Positions 25,885-36,348 are shown, counted from the stretch's first letter. The stretch: 64,000 nt of DNA from CAVOHU01 sp963843385 (GCA_963843385.1 CAWJJY010000007.1:744001-808000), one strand, 5' to 3'. Translations and numbers: made by a program. The notes: generated from the sequence alone by a model not told the origin.

Positions 25885-27930
25885 ATGCAAATCCCTCGAC
25901 CCGCAGTGCTTCGCCCCGGCGTTCGACTCGAAGACCTTCCCGGTCCGGATCCGGCCGGCCCTCTGAGCCCGCGGTCGCGAGGTGGCGACGGCCTCGTTCG
26001 CGGCCAGGCGCTCATCATCTGGGATCCGCGTGCACCCGGGAAGAAGCTCGACGCCATCGACACCGATCAAATTACGCCGTCGGCGGATTGCGTGTCGGAG
26101 AGCCTCGACACGCTGGATGAGCGCTGGAAAGCCGGAGCATTCCGCTACCTGGTGCCCGATTTCCGCGACAGGGTCCACCGCGGCGAGACATTCGTCATCG
26201 CCGGAGACCGCTTCGCCATCGGCTCGTCGCGCGAGATGAGCCCCGCCGGGCTGAAGGGGGTCGCCGATGAGGCAGGCCTCGAGCTGGTCATCGTGTGCGG
26301 CCGCGGCATCGGGGACATCTTTCGCCGCAATGCGCTCAATCTCGGCCTGCACGTGGTGCAGTCGCCCGAGGCCGTGGCGGATGCCCGGGACGGCGACCAG
26401 TTCAGCTTCGATCCGGTCACCCGCCAGTTGGCCAATCTCACGCAGAACCGGACCTACCAGCCTGCGCCGCTCTCGGCGAAGGAGGACGAGATCCGGCAGA
26501 CCGGAGGGATCTTCGCGGCGGGAAGGCGCGAGTTCAGGGAATCGGTCCTTCGGCATCCGCTCATCGGATGGCCCGAACCGGAGGTGGCTCGCCGGCTCAC
26601 GACGACGCAGCAAATCATCCTGGCTCACCGGGTGGACCCAGGGGGGCAGGTCGAGCCAGGGTCGACGTTGCGTGTCTACGCGGACCTGCTGCCCGCCTCG
26701 GACGGCACCGCGCCCTTCGCCATCCACACGTTCAATCAGATTACCGGGGGCCGTGCGATCGCGCCGCGACAGGCAGCGATCGCGAACGATCACTTCGTGT
26801 TCACCGGGCATGACGCCGACACCCGTCAGACCGCTATCGGCCAGGCCTTCGCCGCGATGCATGGCATCGAGCGGCCGTACTACGCGACGCCCGGTGACGG
26901 GATCTTCCACTTCTTCTTCCCGGAGCAGGGCCTGGTGCTGCCAGGGCAGTTCATTCCCGGGGCGGATTCGCACAGCCGCGCGTACGGGGCCTACGGTGCG
27001 GTTGGATTCGGTGTCGGGTCCACCACGCTCGGGTTCGGATGGGCGACGGGCTACGTCTATTTCACCGTGCCACGCCAGCGACGCGTGGTGTTCTCGGGGT
27101 CGCTTCAGCCGTGGGTGACCGGCAAAGACATCGTGCTCGAGCTGCTGCGTCGCTGGGGCGCGAAGCAGGCGCAGGGAATGTCGGTCGAGCTGGTGGATCG
27201 CAACCAGCAGCTTCCCATCACGTATCGCAATACCATCGCCAACATGATGGCCGAGGCAGAGGCGCAAAACGGCGTCTTCGCGGCCGACCCGGTCACCCTC
27301 GCGTGGTATCGCGCAAAGGGCATGATCGAATTGCCGTATCCGGTGCTGGCGCCCGGCGACAATGCGGCATACGACCTGGATGAGACCCTCGTGCTCTCCG
27401 AGGTCCTGCCGATGATCGCCAAGCCGTTCAGCCCCGGCAATGCGTTTCCCGCCGCCGAGGTGGCCGCCGAGAGGGTTTCATTCGACAAGGCGATGATCGG
27501 GTCCTGCACAAACGGCAGCTACGACGATTTGCTGTCGGCAGCGCGCGTGATCCGCGCCGCTGCCGGCACCGGCGTCACGCGGGTGAAGACGCCGCTCATC
27601 GTGTTTCCCGGTTCTGGAGGAGTTGGACGCCAGATCGAGCATCCGGACGCACGGCTGAAGGGAGACTCGATCGCCGAAGTGATCCGACGGGCGGGAGGCG
27701 AAATCAGGCAGTCATGGTGCGGTCCGTGTTTCGGCCAGGGACCCGACGCGTTGACAATCGGGCAGCGTGCCATCACGTCGTTCAACAGGAACTGGCAGAA
27801 CCGCATGGGGGTCGGAGGCGAAGGCTACCTCGCGAGTCCGATGGTGGTCGCCTCCTCGGCGCTCCTCGGGTACATGGCCCCGCCCGACGAGCTTGGCCTT
27901 CGCTGGGACCCTGCCTCCTTCGGGCTGTAG
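25885..27930 (+). CDS. Aconitase-family fusion with LeuD-like domain before LeuC-like domain
   Basis: The 681-residue protein joins two halves normally made as separate isopropylmalate dehydratase subunits, in reversed order for a single-chain aconitase. Residues about 45-215 are the swivel domain (LDAIDTDQITPSADC; FAIGSSREMSP; GRGIGDIFRRNALNLGL). Residues about 240-681 are the catalytic domain (PGADSHSRAYGAYGAVGFGV). The [4Fe-4S] ligands appear as Cys541 (SCTNGS), Cys612 and Cys615 (CGPCFG). AcnB also has its swivel domain first, but lacks this LeuC/LeuD similarity. No leu genes are nearby, and the neighbours are amino-acid catabolic, so a dehydratase acting on a branched or methylated malate is possible. 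Exact substrate unknown. Confidence 0.85.
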   Translation: MQIPRPAVLRPGVRLEDLPGPDPAGPLSPRSRGGDGLVRGQALIIWDPRAPGKKLDAIDTDQITPSADCVSESLDTLDERWKAGAFRYLVPDFRDRVHRGETFVIAGDRFAIGSSREMSPAGLKGVADEAGLELVIVCGRGIGDIFRRNALNLGLHVVQSPEAVADARDGDQFSFDPVTRQLANLTQNRTYQPAPLSAKEDEIRQTGGIFAAGRREFRESVLRHPLIGWPEPEVARRLTTTQQIILAHRVDPGGQVEPGSTLRVYADLLPASDGTAPFAIHTFNQITGGRAIAPRQAAIANDHFVFTGHDADTRQTAIGQAFAAMHGIERPYYATPGDGIFHFFFPEQGLVLPGQFIPGADSHSRAYGAYGAVGFGVGSTTLGFGWATGYVYFTVPRQRRVVFSGSLQPWVTGKDIVLELLRRWGAKQAQGMSVELVDRNQQLPITYRNTIANMMAEAEAQNGVFAADPVTLAWYRAKGMIELPYPVLAPGDNAAYDLDETLVLSEVLPMIAKPFSPGNAFPAAEVAAERVSFDKAMIGSCTNGSYDDLLSAARVIRAAAGTGVTRVKTPLIVFPGSGGVGRQIEHPDARLKGDSIAEVIRRAGGEIRQSWCGPCFGQGPDALTIGQRAITSFNRNWQNRMGVGGEGYLASPMVVASSALLGYMAPPDELGLRWDPASFGL

Positions 27931-28014
27931 GCACCCTGCGCCGCGTCCTCTGTCCGTCGCCGTAACGGCCGCCGGGCTGAGTCGTGCCAGGGCACCCCAA
28001 CACACAGGATTCGG

Positions 28015-28965
28015 ATGAACGCCAACGACGATCAACATCCGGGCAGGACGGCGCCGTGGGATGTCGTCGGCGTCGGCGCCAGTTGCGTGGACGACGTGTA
28101 CCGGATCCCGGTATTTCCACAGGCGGGTTCGTCCCGTTCCAAGGTCCGCGTGCGATCGCATCTGGTCGTCTGCGGTGGCCAGACGGCGACGACGATGGCG
28201 ACCTGCAGCCGCTTCGGCCTGCACGCGACGTATGTCGGCGTCGTGGGCCGCGACGAGCGTGGACGGATCGTGCAGCAGGCGCTCAGCCGGCGGGGCGTGG
28301 ACATCTCTGATCTCGTCGTCACCGAAGGTGAAACGCCATCCTCCGTCGTCCTGGTCGATGACGCGGGGGACCGGCTCGTCCTGTGGCATCGCGATGACCA
28401 GCTCGTCTTTCCGCCAGACGCCCTACCGGTCAGGTCAATCGCCGCCGCCCGGCTCGTGCACGTGGACGATGTCGATTATCCCTCGGCCATCGCTGCGGCA
28501 CGGCTGGCCCGTGACGCCGGGATCCCGGTCACGTGCGATATCGACCGTGTCACTGACCGAACCCTCGAGCTGTTCGAATTGTCGAGCGTCCCGATCCTGG
28601 CCGACCACATCCCCCTGGCGTTGACCGGTGCGCCAGATCACGAACGGGCGCTGAGAGCACTCCGCCGCCGCCACGCCGGGTTGTTATGCGTCACGCTGGG
28701 TTCCAACGGGGTCATGGCGCTCGAAGGGGATACGGTGCATCGCGTTCCCGCCTTCGCCGTGAAGGAAGTGGACACGACAGGCGCCGGAGATGTGTTCAGA
28801 GGCGGCCTGATCCACGCGCTGCTTCGGGGCGTGCCCACCGACGAGGCCCTTCGATTCGCAAACGCGGCCGCCGCCGTCAGCTGCACGCGCCTCGGGGCGC
28901 TTCAATCGGTGCCTTCGCTCGAGGAAGTCGAGGGTCTGATGGCCACCGGGAACGCTCGGGTCTGA
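28015..28965 (+). CDS. PfkB/ribokinase-family carbohydrate kinase
   Basis: The 316-residue kinase has the two family signatures: the glycine-rich N-terminal region VCGGQTATTMATCSRFG (about 52-68) and the C-terminal DTTGAGDVFRGG (about 251-262) with catalytic Asp. VGVVGRDERG near 78-87 is also typical. The PfkB family phosphorylates sugars such as ribose, fructose, ketodeoxygluconate or nucleosides; the substrate is not determined. It follows the aconitase-family gene by 84 nt on the same strand. Confidence 0.88.
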   Translation: MNANDDQHPGRTAPWDVVGVGASCVDDVYRIPVFPQAGSSRSKVRVRSHLVVCGGQTATTMATCSRFGLHATYVGVVGRDERGRIVQQALSRRGVDISDLVVTEGETPSSVVLVDDAGDRLVLWHRDDQLVFPPDALPVRSIAAARLVHVDDVDYPSAIAAARLARDAGIPVTCDIDRVTDRTLELFELSSVPILADHIPLALTGAPDHERALRALRRRHAGLLCVTLGSNGVMALEGDTVHRVPAFAVKEVDTTGAGDVFRGGLIHALLRGVPTDEALRFANAAAAVSCTRLGALQSVPSLEEVEGLMATGNARV

Positions 28966-29215
28966 AGACTCCGGCAGCCGCCAGACGACTCCCGGGAGGC
29001 CGCTGACACCACCCTCCGCAGTGTCTGGGGTAGAATGAAGCGTCCCTAGCCTCGGGCACTCGTCGTACCCAAGGCACCCGGGAGCCCCGCCTGGCGGACT
29101 TGCCCCCCCGATCAGCCGCGCAATCAGACTGTTCGTCACTTGCCAGCTCGTCCCGGGTCTTCGCACAACCGTCCCGCCATTGCCAGCGCGATCGGCGGAT
29201 CCAGCAGGAGGACTC

Positions 29216-30325
29216 ATGAACATCGGTGTACCCCGGGAGCGGCGCGCCGAAGAGCATCGGGTGGGACTGACGCCAGCCGGGGTCGAACTGTTGACCTCTT
29301 CGGGCCACGTCTGCTCGGTCGAGAAGGACGCGGGGCGAGGCGCCGGCTTCGCCGACATCGAGTACGAGAAGGCCGGAGCACGAATCGTGTACTCGGGTGA
29401 AGAGGCCTACGGACGGGCCGATCTGGTCGTCAAGGTCTCGAAGCCAACCAAGGAAGAAGTCGAGTGGCTGCGGCAGCACTCGACCCTGATGGGCTTCATG
29501 CACCTGGCGGCCGGGCGTCGCGACCGCGTCGACGCGCTCATCGACAAGGAAGTGACCGCTATCGCCTACGAAACCATCCAGTGCGACGACGGGTCGCTGC
29601 CCGTCCTGTCGGCCCTGAGCCACCTCGGCGGTCTGATGACGCCGCAGGTTGCGGCGAACCTGCTGCAGAACAACCGCGGCGGCAAGGGCATTCTGCTCTC
29701 CGGGATCCCCGGTGTCCCGCCGGCGGAAGTCGCGATTCTCGGCGCCGGCACGTTCGGAACCGCCGCCGCCAGGGCGTTCCTCGGGCTGGGCGCGAGCGTC
29801 TACGTGCTCGATCAGGACCTCGGCCGATTGCAGATACTGGAGGAGAAACTGGGCCTCGGCAGTCACGTGGTGATGATGGTCGCGCACGCCGCGAACATCC
29901 GCAAGGTGACCGCGTTTGCCGACGTGCTGGTCGGGGCGATCCACATTCCCGGCGTGCGCAGCGCCATCGTGGTGAGCCGCGAGATGGTCAAGGGCATGAA
30001 GCCGCGGTCGGTCATCATGGACATCGCGATCGACCAGGGGGGCTGCGTCGAGACCAGCCGGCCGACGACGCACCGTGATCCCACGTTCATCGCCGAGAAC
30101 ATCATTCACTACTGCGTTCCGAACATGACCTCCGTCGTGGCGCGCTCGGCATCCTATGCGTTGACCAATGCCGCGTGGCCCTTCATCGCCGAGGTCGCCG
30201 ATCACGGCTTCGAGACCGCGCTGAACTCTCTTCCCGCCCTCAGACGCGGCGTCGCCACGCACCAGGGGCACGTCGTCAATCCAATGCTGGCATCCCACCT
30301 GGGCGTTCGGGAGGAACCGCTGTGA
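29216..30325 (+). CDS. ald: Alanine dehydrogenase
   Basis: The 369-residue enzyme starts MNIGVPRERRAEEHRVGLTP, the hallmark of alanine dehydrogenase and the transhydrogenase alpha subunit. The length fits the former. Substrate-binding Lys (VVKVSKP) and catalytic His (MGFMHLAAG) are present, and the NAD site is GAGTFGTAAARAFLGLGASV (about 180-199). It interconverts L-alanine with pyruvate and ammonium, using NAD. AGGAGG lies 4 nt before the ATG at 29216; a TAGAAT -10-like string at 29031 may be its promoter. The stop overlaps the start of the CoA-transferase (GTGA), so the two are coupled. Confidence 0.92.
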   Translation: MNIGVPRERRAEEHRVGLTPAGVELLTSSGHVCSVEKDAGRGAGFADIEYEKAGARIVYSGEEAYGRADLVVKVSKPTKEEVEWLRQHSTLMGFMHLAAGRRDRVDALIDKEVTAIAYETIQCDDGSLPVLSALSHLGGLMTPQVAANLLQNNRGGKGILLSGIPGVPPAEVAILGAGTFGTAAARAFLGLGASVYVLDQDLGRLQILEEKLGLGSHVVMMVAHAANIRKVTAFADVLVGAIHIPGVRSAIVVSREMVKGMKPRSVIMDIAIDQGGCVETSRPTTHRDPTFIAENIIHYCVPNMTSVVARSASYALTNAAWPFIAEVADHGFETALNSLPALRRGVATHQGHVVNPMLASHLGVREEPL

Positions 30326-31623
30326 ACTGGATGGATACGTATCGTCGGAAAATTGTAACGGCCGAGGAGGCTGTTCAGCAGATCCACTCGGGACAGCGCG
30401 TCTTCCTGACCGGCAACTGCTCGGTGCCGCAGACGGTGGTCGGCGCGCTGGTCGAGCGCGCGATGGGCCTGACCGATGTCGAGCTGGTGCAGGTGCTGAC
30501 CTTCGGCAAGGCGGCCTACGCCGATCCGAAGCTGGTCGGCCACCTGCGGATCAACACGTTGTTCATCAGCGATACCCAGCGCGCGGCCGTGCAGGAGGGG
30601 CGCGGGGACTTCACGCCGTGCTTCCTGTCCGAGATTCCGGGACTCTTCAAGAACGGCAACCTGCCGCTCGACGCCGCCCTCATCCACGTCAGCCCGCCCG
30701 ACGAGCACGGGTTCTGTTCGTTCGGCGTCGAGATCAGCGTGACCAAGACCGCGGCGCAGTCCTCGCGGCTCGTCATCGCCGAAGTGAACCCGAACATGCC
30801 TCGGACCCTGGGCGACTCATTCATACACGTCTCGAAACTGAACTACATCATCCCGGTCGACTACCCGCTTCCGGAAGTCACCATGGCGGCGACCTCCGAG
30901 TTGTCGGTCAAGATTGCCAGCCACGTGGCGAAACTCATCCCGGATGGGGCGACGCTTCAAACCGGCATCGGGGCGATTCCCGACGCCGTGCTCAAGCAGC
31001 TGACCGACCGGAAGCACCTCGGCGTTCACACGGAGCTCTTCTCGGACGGCGTGATCGACCTGGTCGAGCGCGGCGTCATCGATGGCGAGGCCAAGACGCT
31101 TCATACCGGAAAGATCATCTCCGGGTTCATGATCGGGACCCAGCGATTGTACGACTTCGTGAACGACAACCCCATCATCGAAATGCATCCGACCGAGTAT
31201 GTGAACGATCCGTTCGTCGTCGCGCAAAACGATCGGATGGTCGCCATCAACTCGGCCATCGAGGTGGACCTGACCGGCCAAGTGTGCGCCGACAGCATCG
31301 GCCCGAAGATCTACAGCGGGGTCGGCGGCCAGGTCGACATGATCTACGGAGCGTCGCGCAGCAAGGGCGGGCTGCCCATCATCGCCTTGCCGTCCTCGGC
31401 GGTGATCAAAGGGCAGAATATCAGCAAGATCGTGGCGATGCTCAAGCAGGGCGCGGGCGTGGTGACCACGCGCAACCACGTCCACTACATCGTGACCGAG
31501 TACGGGGTGGCCGACCTCTACGCGAAGACGCTGCGTCAGCGGGCGCGGGCGCTCATTGACGTCGCCGCGCCCGAGTTCCGGGCCGAGCTGGAGCAGAAGG
31601 CGATCGAGTTGAGATACCTGTAG
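30322..31623 (+). CDS. Acetyl-CoA hydrolase/4-hydroxybutyrate CoA-transferase family protein
   Basis: The 433-residue cytosolic enzyme belongs to the class I CoA-transferases of the Cat1/AbfT type. It has TGIGAIPDAVLKQL (about 215-228), LGVHTELFSDG holding the likely catalytic Glu, and GVGGQVDMIYGASRSKGGLP (about 334-353). It would move CoA between acetate or another short acyl acid and its thioester. The start is the GTG at 30322, overlapping the alanine dehydrogenase stop by 4 bp with GAGGA 6 nt before it; an ATG three codons later is the alternative. Coupling to alanine dehydrogenase suggests the fate of pyruvate- or amino-acid-derived acids. Confidence 0.9.
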   Translation: MNWMDTYRRKIVTAEEAVQQIHSGQRVFLTGNCSVPQTVVGALVERAMGLTDVELVQVLTFGKAAYADPKLVGHLRINTLFISDTQRAAVQEGRGDFTPCFLSEIPGLFKNGNLPLDAALIHVSPPDEHGFCSFGVEISVTKTAAQSSRLVIAEVNPNMPRTLGDSFIHVSKLNYIIPVDYPLPEVTMAATSELSVKIASHVAKLIPDGATLQTGIGAIPDAVLKQLTDRKHLGVHTELFSDGVIDLVERGVIDGEAKTLHTGKIISGFMIGTQRLYDFVNDNPIIEMHPTEYVNDPFVVAQNDRMVAINSAIEVDLTGQVCADSIGPKIYSGVGGQVDMIYGASRSKGGLPIIALPSSAVIKGQNISKIVAMLKQGAGVVTTRNHVHYIVTEYGVADLYAKTLRQRARALIDVAAPEFRAELEQKAIELRYL

Positions 31624-31721
31624 CCGGACAGGAGACCAGGCTGGAGGCTGGCGACCGCCCGCCCAGGTCGCGTGTGACAGGCCTCCGGCCCCCGGCCTCC
31701 ACCCGCTCACCGCGCGCGTGG

Positions 31722-33212
31722 CTAACCCTTGCGAGCGGACCGCGTCATCGCCAGCCCGCCACTTCCGAGCGCCAGGAAGATCAACGCCTGGAAGGCCTGC
31801 TTGTACTTCACGGCATCCGCCGAAAACGCGTCGTAGCAGAACACTGCGCCGAGCAGGAGGATCACCACATAGACCACCCGCATCGCGAAGCGCGCGCGGT
31901 TCCGCGTGTCCGGAGTATCCGTTCCGAAGGAGCGATGGAACCACACCAGGCCGATCGCGGCGATGACGTCGAGCGCCATGAACATCAGCCAGAACACCCG
32001 GGTCGTCGAGCCGGCGCCCTCCACGCCGATGACTGGCTTCAGCATCCGCTCGTAGAGGTAGGCGCCCACACTCGAGCCGATGAGTGCGCCGATGACCCCG
32101 TACAGGAACGCATAGCCCATATAGACCGCTTTGCGCTCAGCCGGCGCCACCAGGCCGACAAAGCTGTAGTACTTGGGATGGGCCGTCATCTCGCCGATTG
32201 AGAACACCGCGATGCCGGCGATGAAGACCCAAGGGTTCCTCGACAGCGAAAGCAGCAGAAATCCCAGTGCCCCGATGCACATCCCGGTCACCATCGTCGG
32301 CAGTGCGGGCTTCGTCTTCACAATCCGGCTGACGAACACCTGGAGAAGGATGATCGTGCCGGCATTGATGCTCGTGACGTGCTCCGCGTCGAAGCTGAAC
32401 GTCCAGTTGAGCCCGATCGACGCAAGCAGCGAGGTCACCGCGGCGCTGACCGGCGCCTTGTCCACGAAATCGCGGAGATACCACAGCACGGAGCCGAAGT
32501 TCTGGAAGTACAGGATCCAGAAGCCCGAATAGACGACGATCATCAACATGAACCGCGCGTCGCCCAGGACTTCAGCCGCTCCGAGCATGACCTCCTTGAA
32601 GGACTTCGTGCTCTGGGGACGGGCGGGATCCTTGTACACAAAGAGCGTCGGCAACAGCATCAGCCCCGTGTAGAGCGCAGATGCCGCGAAGACGTAGTGC
32701 CAGGAGAACCCCTTCAGATAGCTGACGACCAGGGGCGCGATGAATGCGCCGAGATTGATCATCCAGTAGTAGATGCCGAATCCGAACGCCGAGTTGCTGT
32801 CGTCGGTCGTGCGCGCAATGGTCCCCGAGATGATCGGTTTGAAGAGGCCCGATCCTGTCGCCATGACAAGCAGCGCCAGGAAGATCATCATGTAGGTCGA
32901 CGTATAGCCCGCAAGGAAGTAGCCGGCGGTCAGAAACGAAAACGCCACCATCAGCATGCGGCGGTAGCCGTACCGATCTGCCAGCGCGCCCCCCAGGATG
33001 GGCAATACGTAGGTCATCGCGTAGACGATGCTCTGCAGGAAACCTGCGGCGCTCTCTCCGAACCCAAGCCCGCCGTCTGCCACCTTCCCCGTGAGGTAGA
33101 CAGCGAGCACCGAGTTCATGCCGTAGTACGCTGCCCGCTCGAACAGCTCCATGACGTTGGCGACCCAGAATGTGCGGGGGAAACTGGCGCGTGGCTGGCT
33201 CTCGGGCATCAT
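31722..33212 (-). CDS. POT family proton-dependent peptide transporter
   Basis: The 496-residue inner-membrane permease carries the POT proton-coupling motif ELFERAAYYG (about 23-32) on the first helix and has about 12-14 hydrophobic segments. Members import di- and tripeptides. The motif GGALADRYGYRRMLM between helices 2 and 3 is the MFS signature. GAGGAG lies 4 nt before the ATG at 33212; the next codon is also ATG. It fits with the peptidases, gamma-glutamyltransferase and OPT gene nearby. Confidence 0.9.
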   Translation of the reverse strand: MMPESQPRASFPRTFWVANVMELFERAAYYGMNSVLAVYLTGKVADGGLGFGESAAGFLQSIVYAMTYVLPILGGALADRYGYRRMLMVAFSFLTAGYFLAGYTSTYMMIFLALLVMATGSGLFKPIISGTIARTTDDSNSAFGFGIYYWMINLGAFIAPLVVSYLKGFSWHYVFAASALYTGLMLLPTLFVYKDPARPQSTKSFKEVMLGAAEVLGDARFMLMIVVYSGFWILYFQNFGSVLWYLRDFVDKAPVSAAVTSLLASIGLNWTFSFDAEHVTSINAGTIILLQVFVSRIVKTKPALPTMVTGMCIGALGFLLLSLSRNPWVFIAGIAVFSIGEMTAHPKYYSFVGLVAPAERKAVYMGYAFLYGVIGALIGSSVGAYLYERMLKPVIGVEGAGSTTRVFWLMFMALDVIAAIGLVWFHRSFGTDTPDTRNRARFAMRVVYVVILLLGAVFCYDAFSADAVKYKQAFQALIFLALGSGGLAMTRSARKG

Positions 33213-33215
33213 CAC

Positions 33216-33536
33216 ACTCCTCGATTGCGTCCGGATTCACCCGACGACCGACAGACGGCGGGTTGGAGGGGCCTGTTCAGCGATCGGCCTGGAAGGGAGG
33301 CTGGCCGGGTCGAAGGATTCTAGCGCGAATGGGCTCGATTTCCAGTACGTGATGGCTACCGATGCCAACCGATGGCAGCCGAATCTCGACCGACGATAGA
33401 ATGAACGAAGGGGAAAACGCTCATCGGAGCGGAACGCAGGCAATGTGGCTGGGCGACGGCCAGGCGGGGCGACTGTAGCCGTGCCGAGACAGTTGGTATC
33501 AGTTGTGATACCCAACATGGGGTGCGAACTTTGGAC
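33216..33536. other. Intergenic region between the POT gene and the ferredoxin gene
   Basis: These 321 bases separate divergent genes and hold no convincing ORF. A TAGAAT string at 33397-33402 could be a -10 for the ferredoxin. The inverted repeat near 33492-33515 is listed separately. Short degenerate copies of CCGATG lie around 33358-33375, too irregular to call a repeat array. Confidence 0.45.
33492..33515. promoter_or_regulatory. Operator-like inverted repeat before the ferredoxin gene
   Basis: GTTGGTATCA and TGATACCCAAC face each other around a GTTG spacer; the arms match over 10 bp with a one-base bulge. It lies 22 nt before the ATG at 33537 and looks like a dimeric repressor site. It could also be an RNA hairpin in the leader. 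Confidence 0.45.
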
Positions 33537-33941
33537 ATGGACGATCAGACACCGGCCGCCAACCCGCCGCCGGCCCCGGGCCGTCAGGGCGCCGTCAAGG
33601 CTGGAATCCCCACCGCCAGGCGCCACATCTTCCTCTGCTGCGACCAGACGACACCGAAATGCAGCGAGCGAGAACGGTCCGTCGCGGCGTGGCACTACCT
33701 CAAGGCTCGCCTCGCAGAACTCGGGCTGTCTGGCACCGACGGAACGGTGCTTCGGAGCCGGGCCAACTGCCTCCGGGTGTGTGAAGGCGGGCCCATCGCC
33801 GTCGTCTACCCGGAGGGGGCCTGGTATTCAGAATGTGACCCCGCCGTGCTCGAGCGAATCATTCAGGAACACCTCATTGGCGGACGGATCGTCGAAGATC
33901 ACCTCATCCTCCGCCACCCGCTTACGGGAGACGATGACTGA
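33537..33941 (+). CDS. Thioredoxin-like [2Fe-2S] ferredoxin
   Basis: The 134-residue protein has the thioredoxin-like ferredoxin fold (COG3411/Shethna type). Cluster ligands are visible as CCDQTTPKC (about 29-37) and NCLRVCEGGP (about 71-80). The C-terminus, with AVLERIIQEHLIGGRIVEDH, is typical. It is a small cytosolic electron carrier of undetermined partner. The ATG at 33537 is used; an in-frame GTG 15 nt earlier is possible, and neither has a strong ribosome site. The inverted repeat just upstream may regulate it. The ferritin gene lies downstream on the same strand but 660 nt away. Confidence 0.85.
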   Translation: MDDQTPAANPPPAPGRQGAVKAGIPTARRHIFLCCDQTTPKCSERERSVAAWHYLKARLAELGLSGTDGTVLRSRANCLRVCEGGPIAVVYPEGAWYSECDPAVLERIIQEHLIGGRIVEDHLILRHPLTGDDD

Positions 33942-34600
33942 CTCGAGGGGGACCCCAAGCCAGGACTTCCGGCCGGTTTCTGGCCAGCGTGAAGGGCGCG
34001 GGGGCGCTTGCGGAGATCCGGCAGGTGACGGAAATTCGCAAACTCCCGAAACGACGTTACGCGGACGCGGCGCAGGAATTGGCTGATTTGATGGGGTTTT
34101 GAGCGTTTCCCCTCCCGACTGACTTGGCACCCCGATTGAAGGAGTAGACGGCAGCAGCCCGCCGCCTGGGGCTGGGGGTTTCCGATGGGGGCCGGAAGCT
34201 TCTGGTACCGGGCGACGGGCTACTGTTTTGTACGCCCGACTCGAATGACGCCGCCCGCCTGGCACGATCGATCGTTCGTCCGAAGCACGAACGCTCCGGC
34301 CGCAATGCGGAGCTGATCCGCCGACTCCCAGCCGAATACGCGAACCCTGACCTGACCTGCCTACTGCACCGGCGCCTCGCAGGGCGGACTCGTTGTCGGA
34401 CCCCGCCGGTCCCGCGGTTCCTGAGATGTTCCGCGCGGCGCCAAGTCAGCGCGAAGCTCCTGTGGGAACGCATGCCGAAGAGGACCCCCGTCGCGGTCGT
34501 GGATGGGGGGTGCTCCGACGCCCGCACGCGGGGATGTCGACGCCGTCCAAGCTGTGGTAGCGTGTCAGGGAAGCCTCCACTTCACACCACGGAGACCACT
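33942..34600. other. Gene-poor region with possible gene remnants
   Basis: These 659 bases contain no gene I can support. Two stretches read like decayed coding sequence on the plus strand. One of about 38 codons ends at 34102 (containing EIRKLPKRRYADAAQELADL). The other is a stop-free frame from 34141 that runs into the ferritin frame (containing LLVPGDGLLFCTPDSNDAAR) but has no usable start before 34472. Neither resembles a family I know. The region may be an old insertion or a deletion scar. Confidence 0.4.
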
Positions 34601-35086
34601 ATGCTGATCAGCAAGGAACTTGCCGCGGCGTTCAACGAAGAAATCGGCCTCGAGATGTTTGCCTCGCACCAGTACCTCAATATCGGGTCGTACTTCCAGG
34701 GCCAGGGCCTCAGGAAACTGGCGGCGATGTTCTTCAAGCAGGGCGACGAAGAGCGCGGTCACGGTATCAAGCTGCTCCACTACCTGGACGAGGTTGGCGG
34801 CGCGGTTGAGATCCCGGCCGTCAAGGCTCCGAAGGCCGGCTTCAGGTCGGTCGAAGAGGCCGTCCAGCTCTCCCTCGACTGGGAACTCGAAGTGACCCGG
34901 CGCATCAACGCGATGATGTCCATGGCGGTGGATCAGAAGGATTATGCGGCCCAGGACTTCCTGCGCTGGTTCGTGACCGAGCAGGTCGAAGAAGTGGCGA
35001 CGATGGAAAACCTGCTGAAGGTCGTGAAGGCAGCGGGCGACCGCAGCCTGCTGGTCGTCGAAGCGTACCTGGTGCACACGGCATAA
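34601..35086 (+). CDS. ftn: Bacterial ferritin
   Basis: The 161-residue protein is a non-haem ferritin of the FtnA type. Ferroxidase ligands appear in FNEEIGLEMFASHQYLNIGS (helix A) and GDEERGHGIKLLHYLDEVGG (helix B), and the third-site Glu lies in RWFVTEQVEEVATMENLL. It stores iron as a 24-mer in the cytoplasm. GGAG lies 6 nt before the ATG at 34601; the frame is open upstream but similarity starts at this ATG. Confidence 0.93.
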   Translation: MLISKELAAAFNEEIGLEMFASHQYLNIGSYFQGQGLRKLAAMFFKQGDEERGHGIKLLHYLDEVGGAVEIPAVKAPKAGFRSVEEAVQLSLDWELEVTRRINAMMSMAVDQKDYAAQDFLRWFVTEQVEEVATMENLLKVVKAAGDRSLLVVEAYLVHTA

Positions 35087-35087
35087 C

Positions 35088-35127
35088 GGCGGGCCCGGCA
35101 CCCTGCGTCGCGACCGAGCCGGCCCGC
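35088..35127. terminator. Hairpin between convergent ferritin and metX genes
   Basis: GGCGGGCCCGGC and GCCGGCCCGC form a stem of about 10 bp with one bulge and an 18-nt loop just past the ferritin stop codon. There is no clear T-run, so it may serve both strands weakly. Confidence 0.4.
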
Positions 35128-35145
35128 GACGTCGAGCCGACCAGT

Positions 35146-36342
<1,197 letters not shown>

Positions 36343-36348
36343 CGGGCC

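Noticed and set aside
24382..27267. A 961-codon minus-strand open frame opposite the gamma-glutamyltransferase and aconitase-family genes
   Set aside because: It is a GC-rich antisense frame with His/Arg/Gly-rich composition and no family motifs; the plus-strand genes have clear motifs throughout.
33349..33379. Short near-repeats (GATGGCTACCGATGCC and similar) that might begin a repeat array
   Set aside because: Only three irregular copies, with no spacing regularity; not a CRISPR or tandem repeat.
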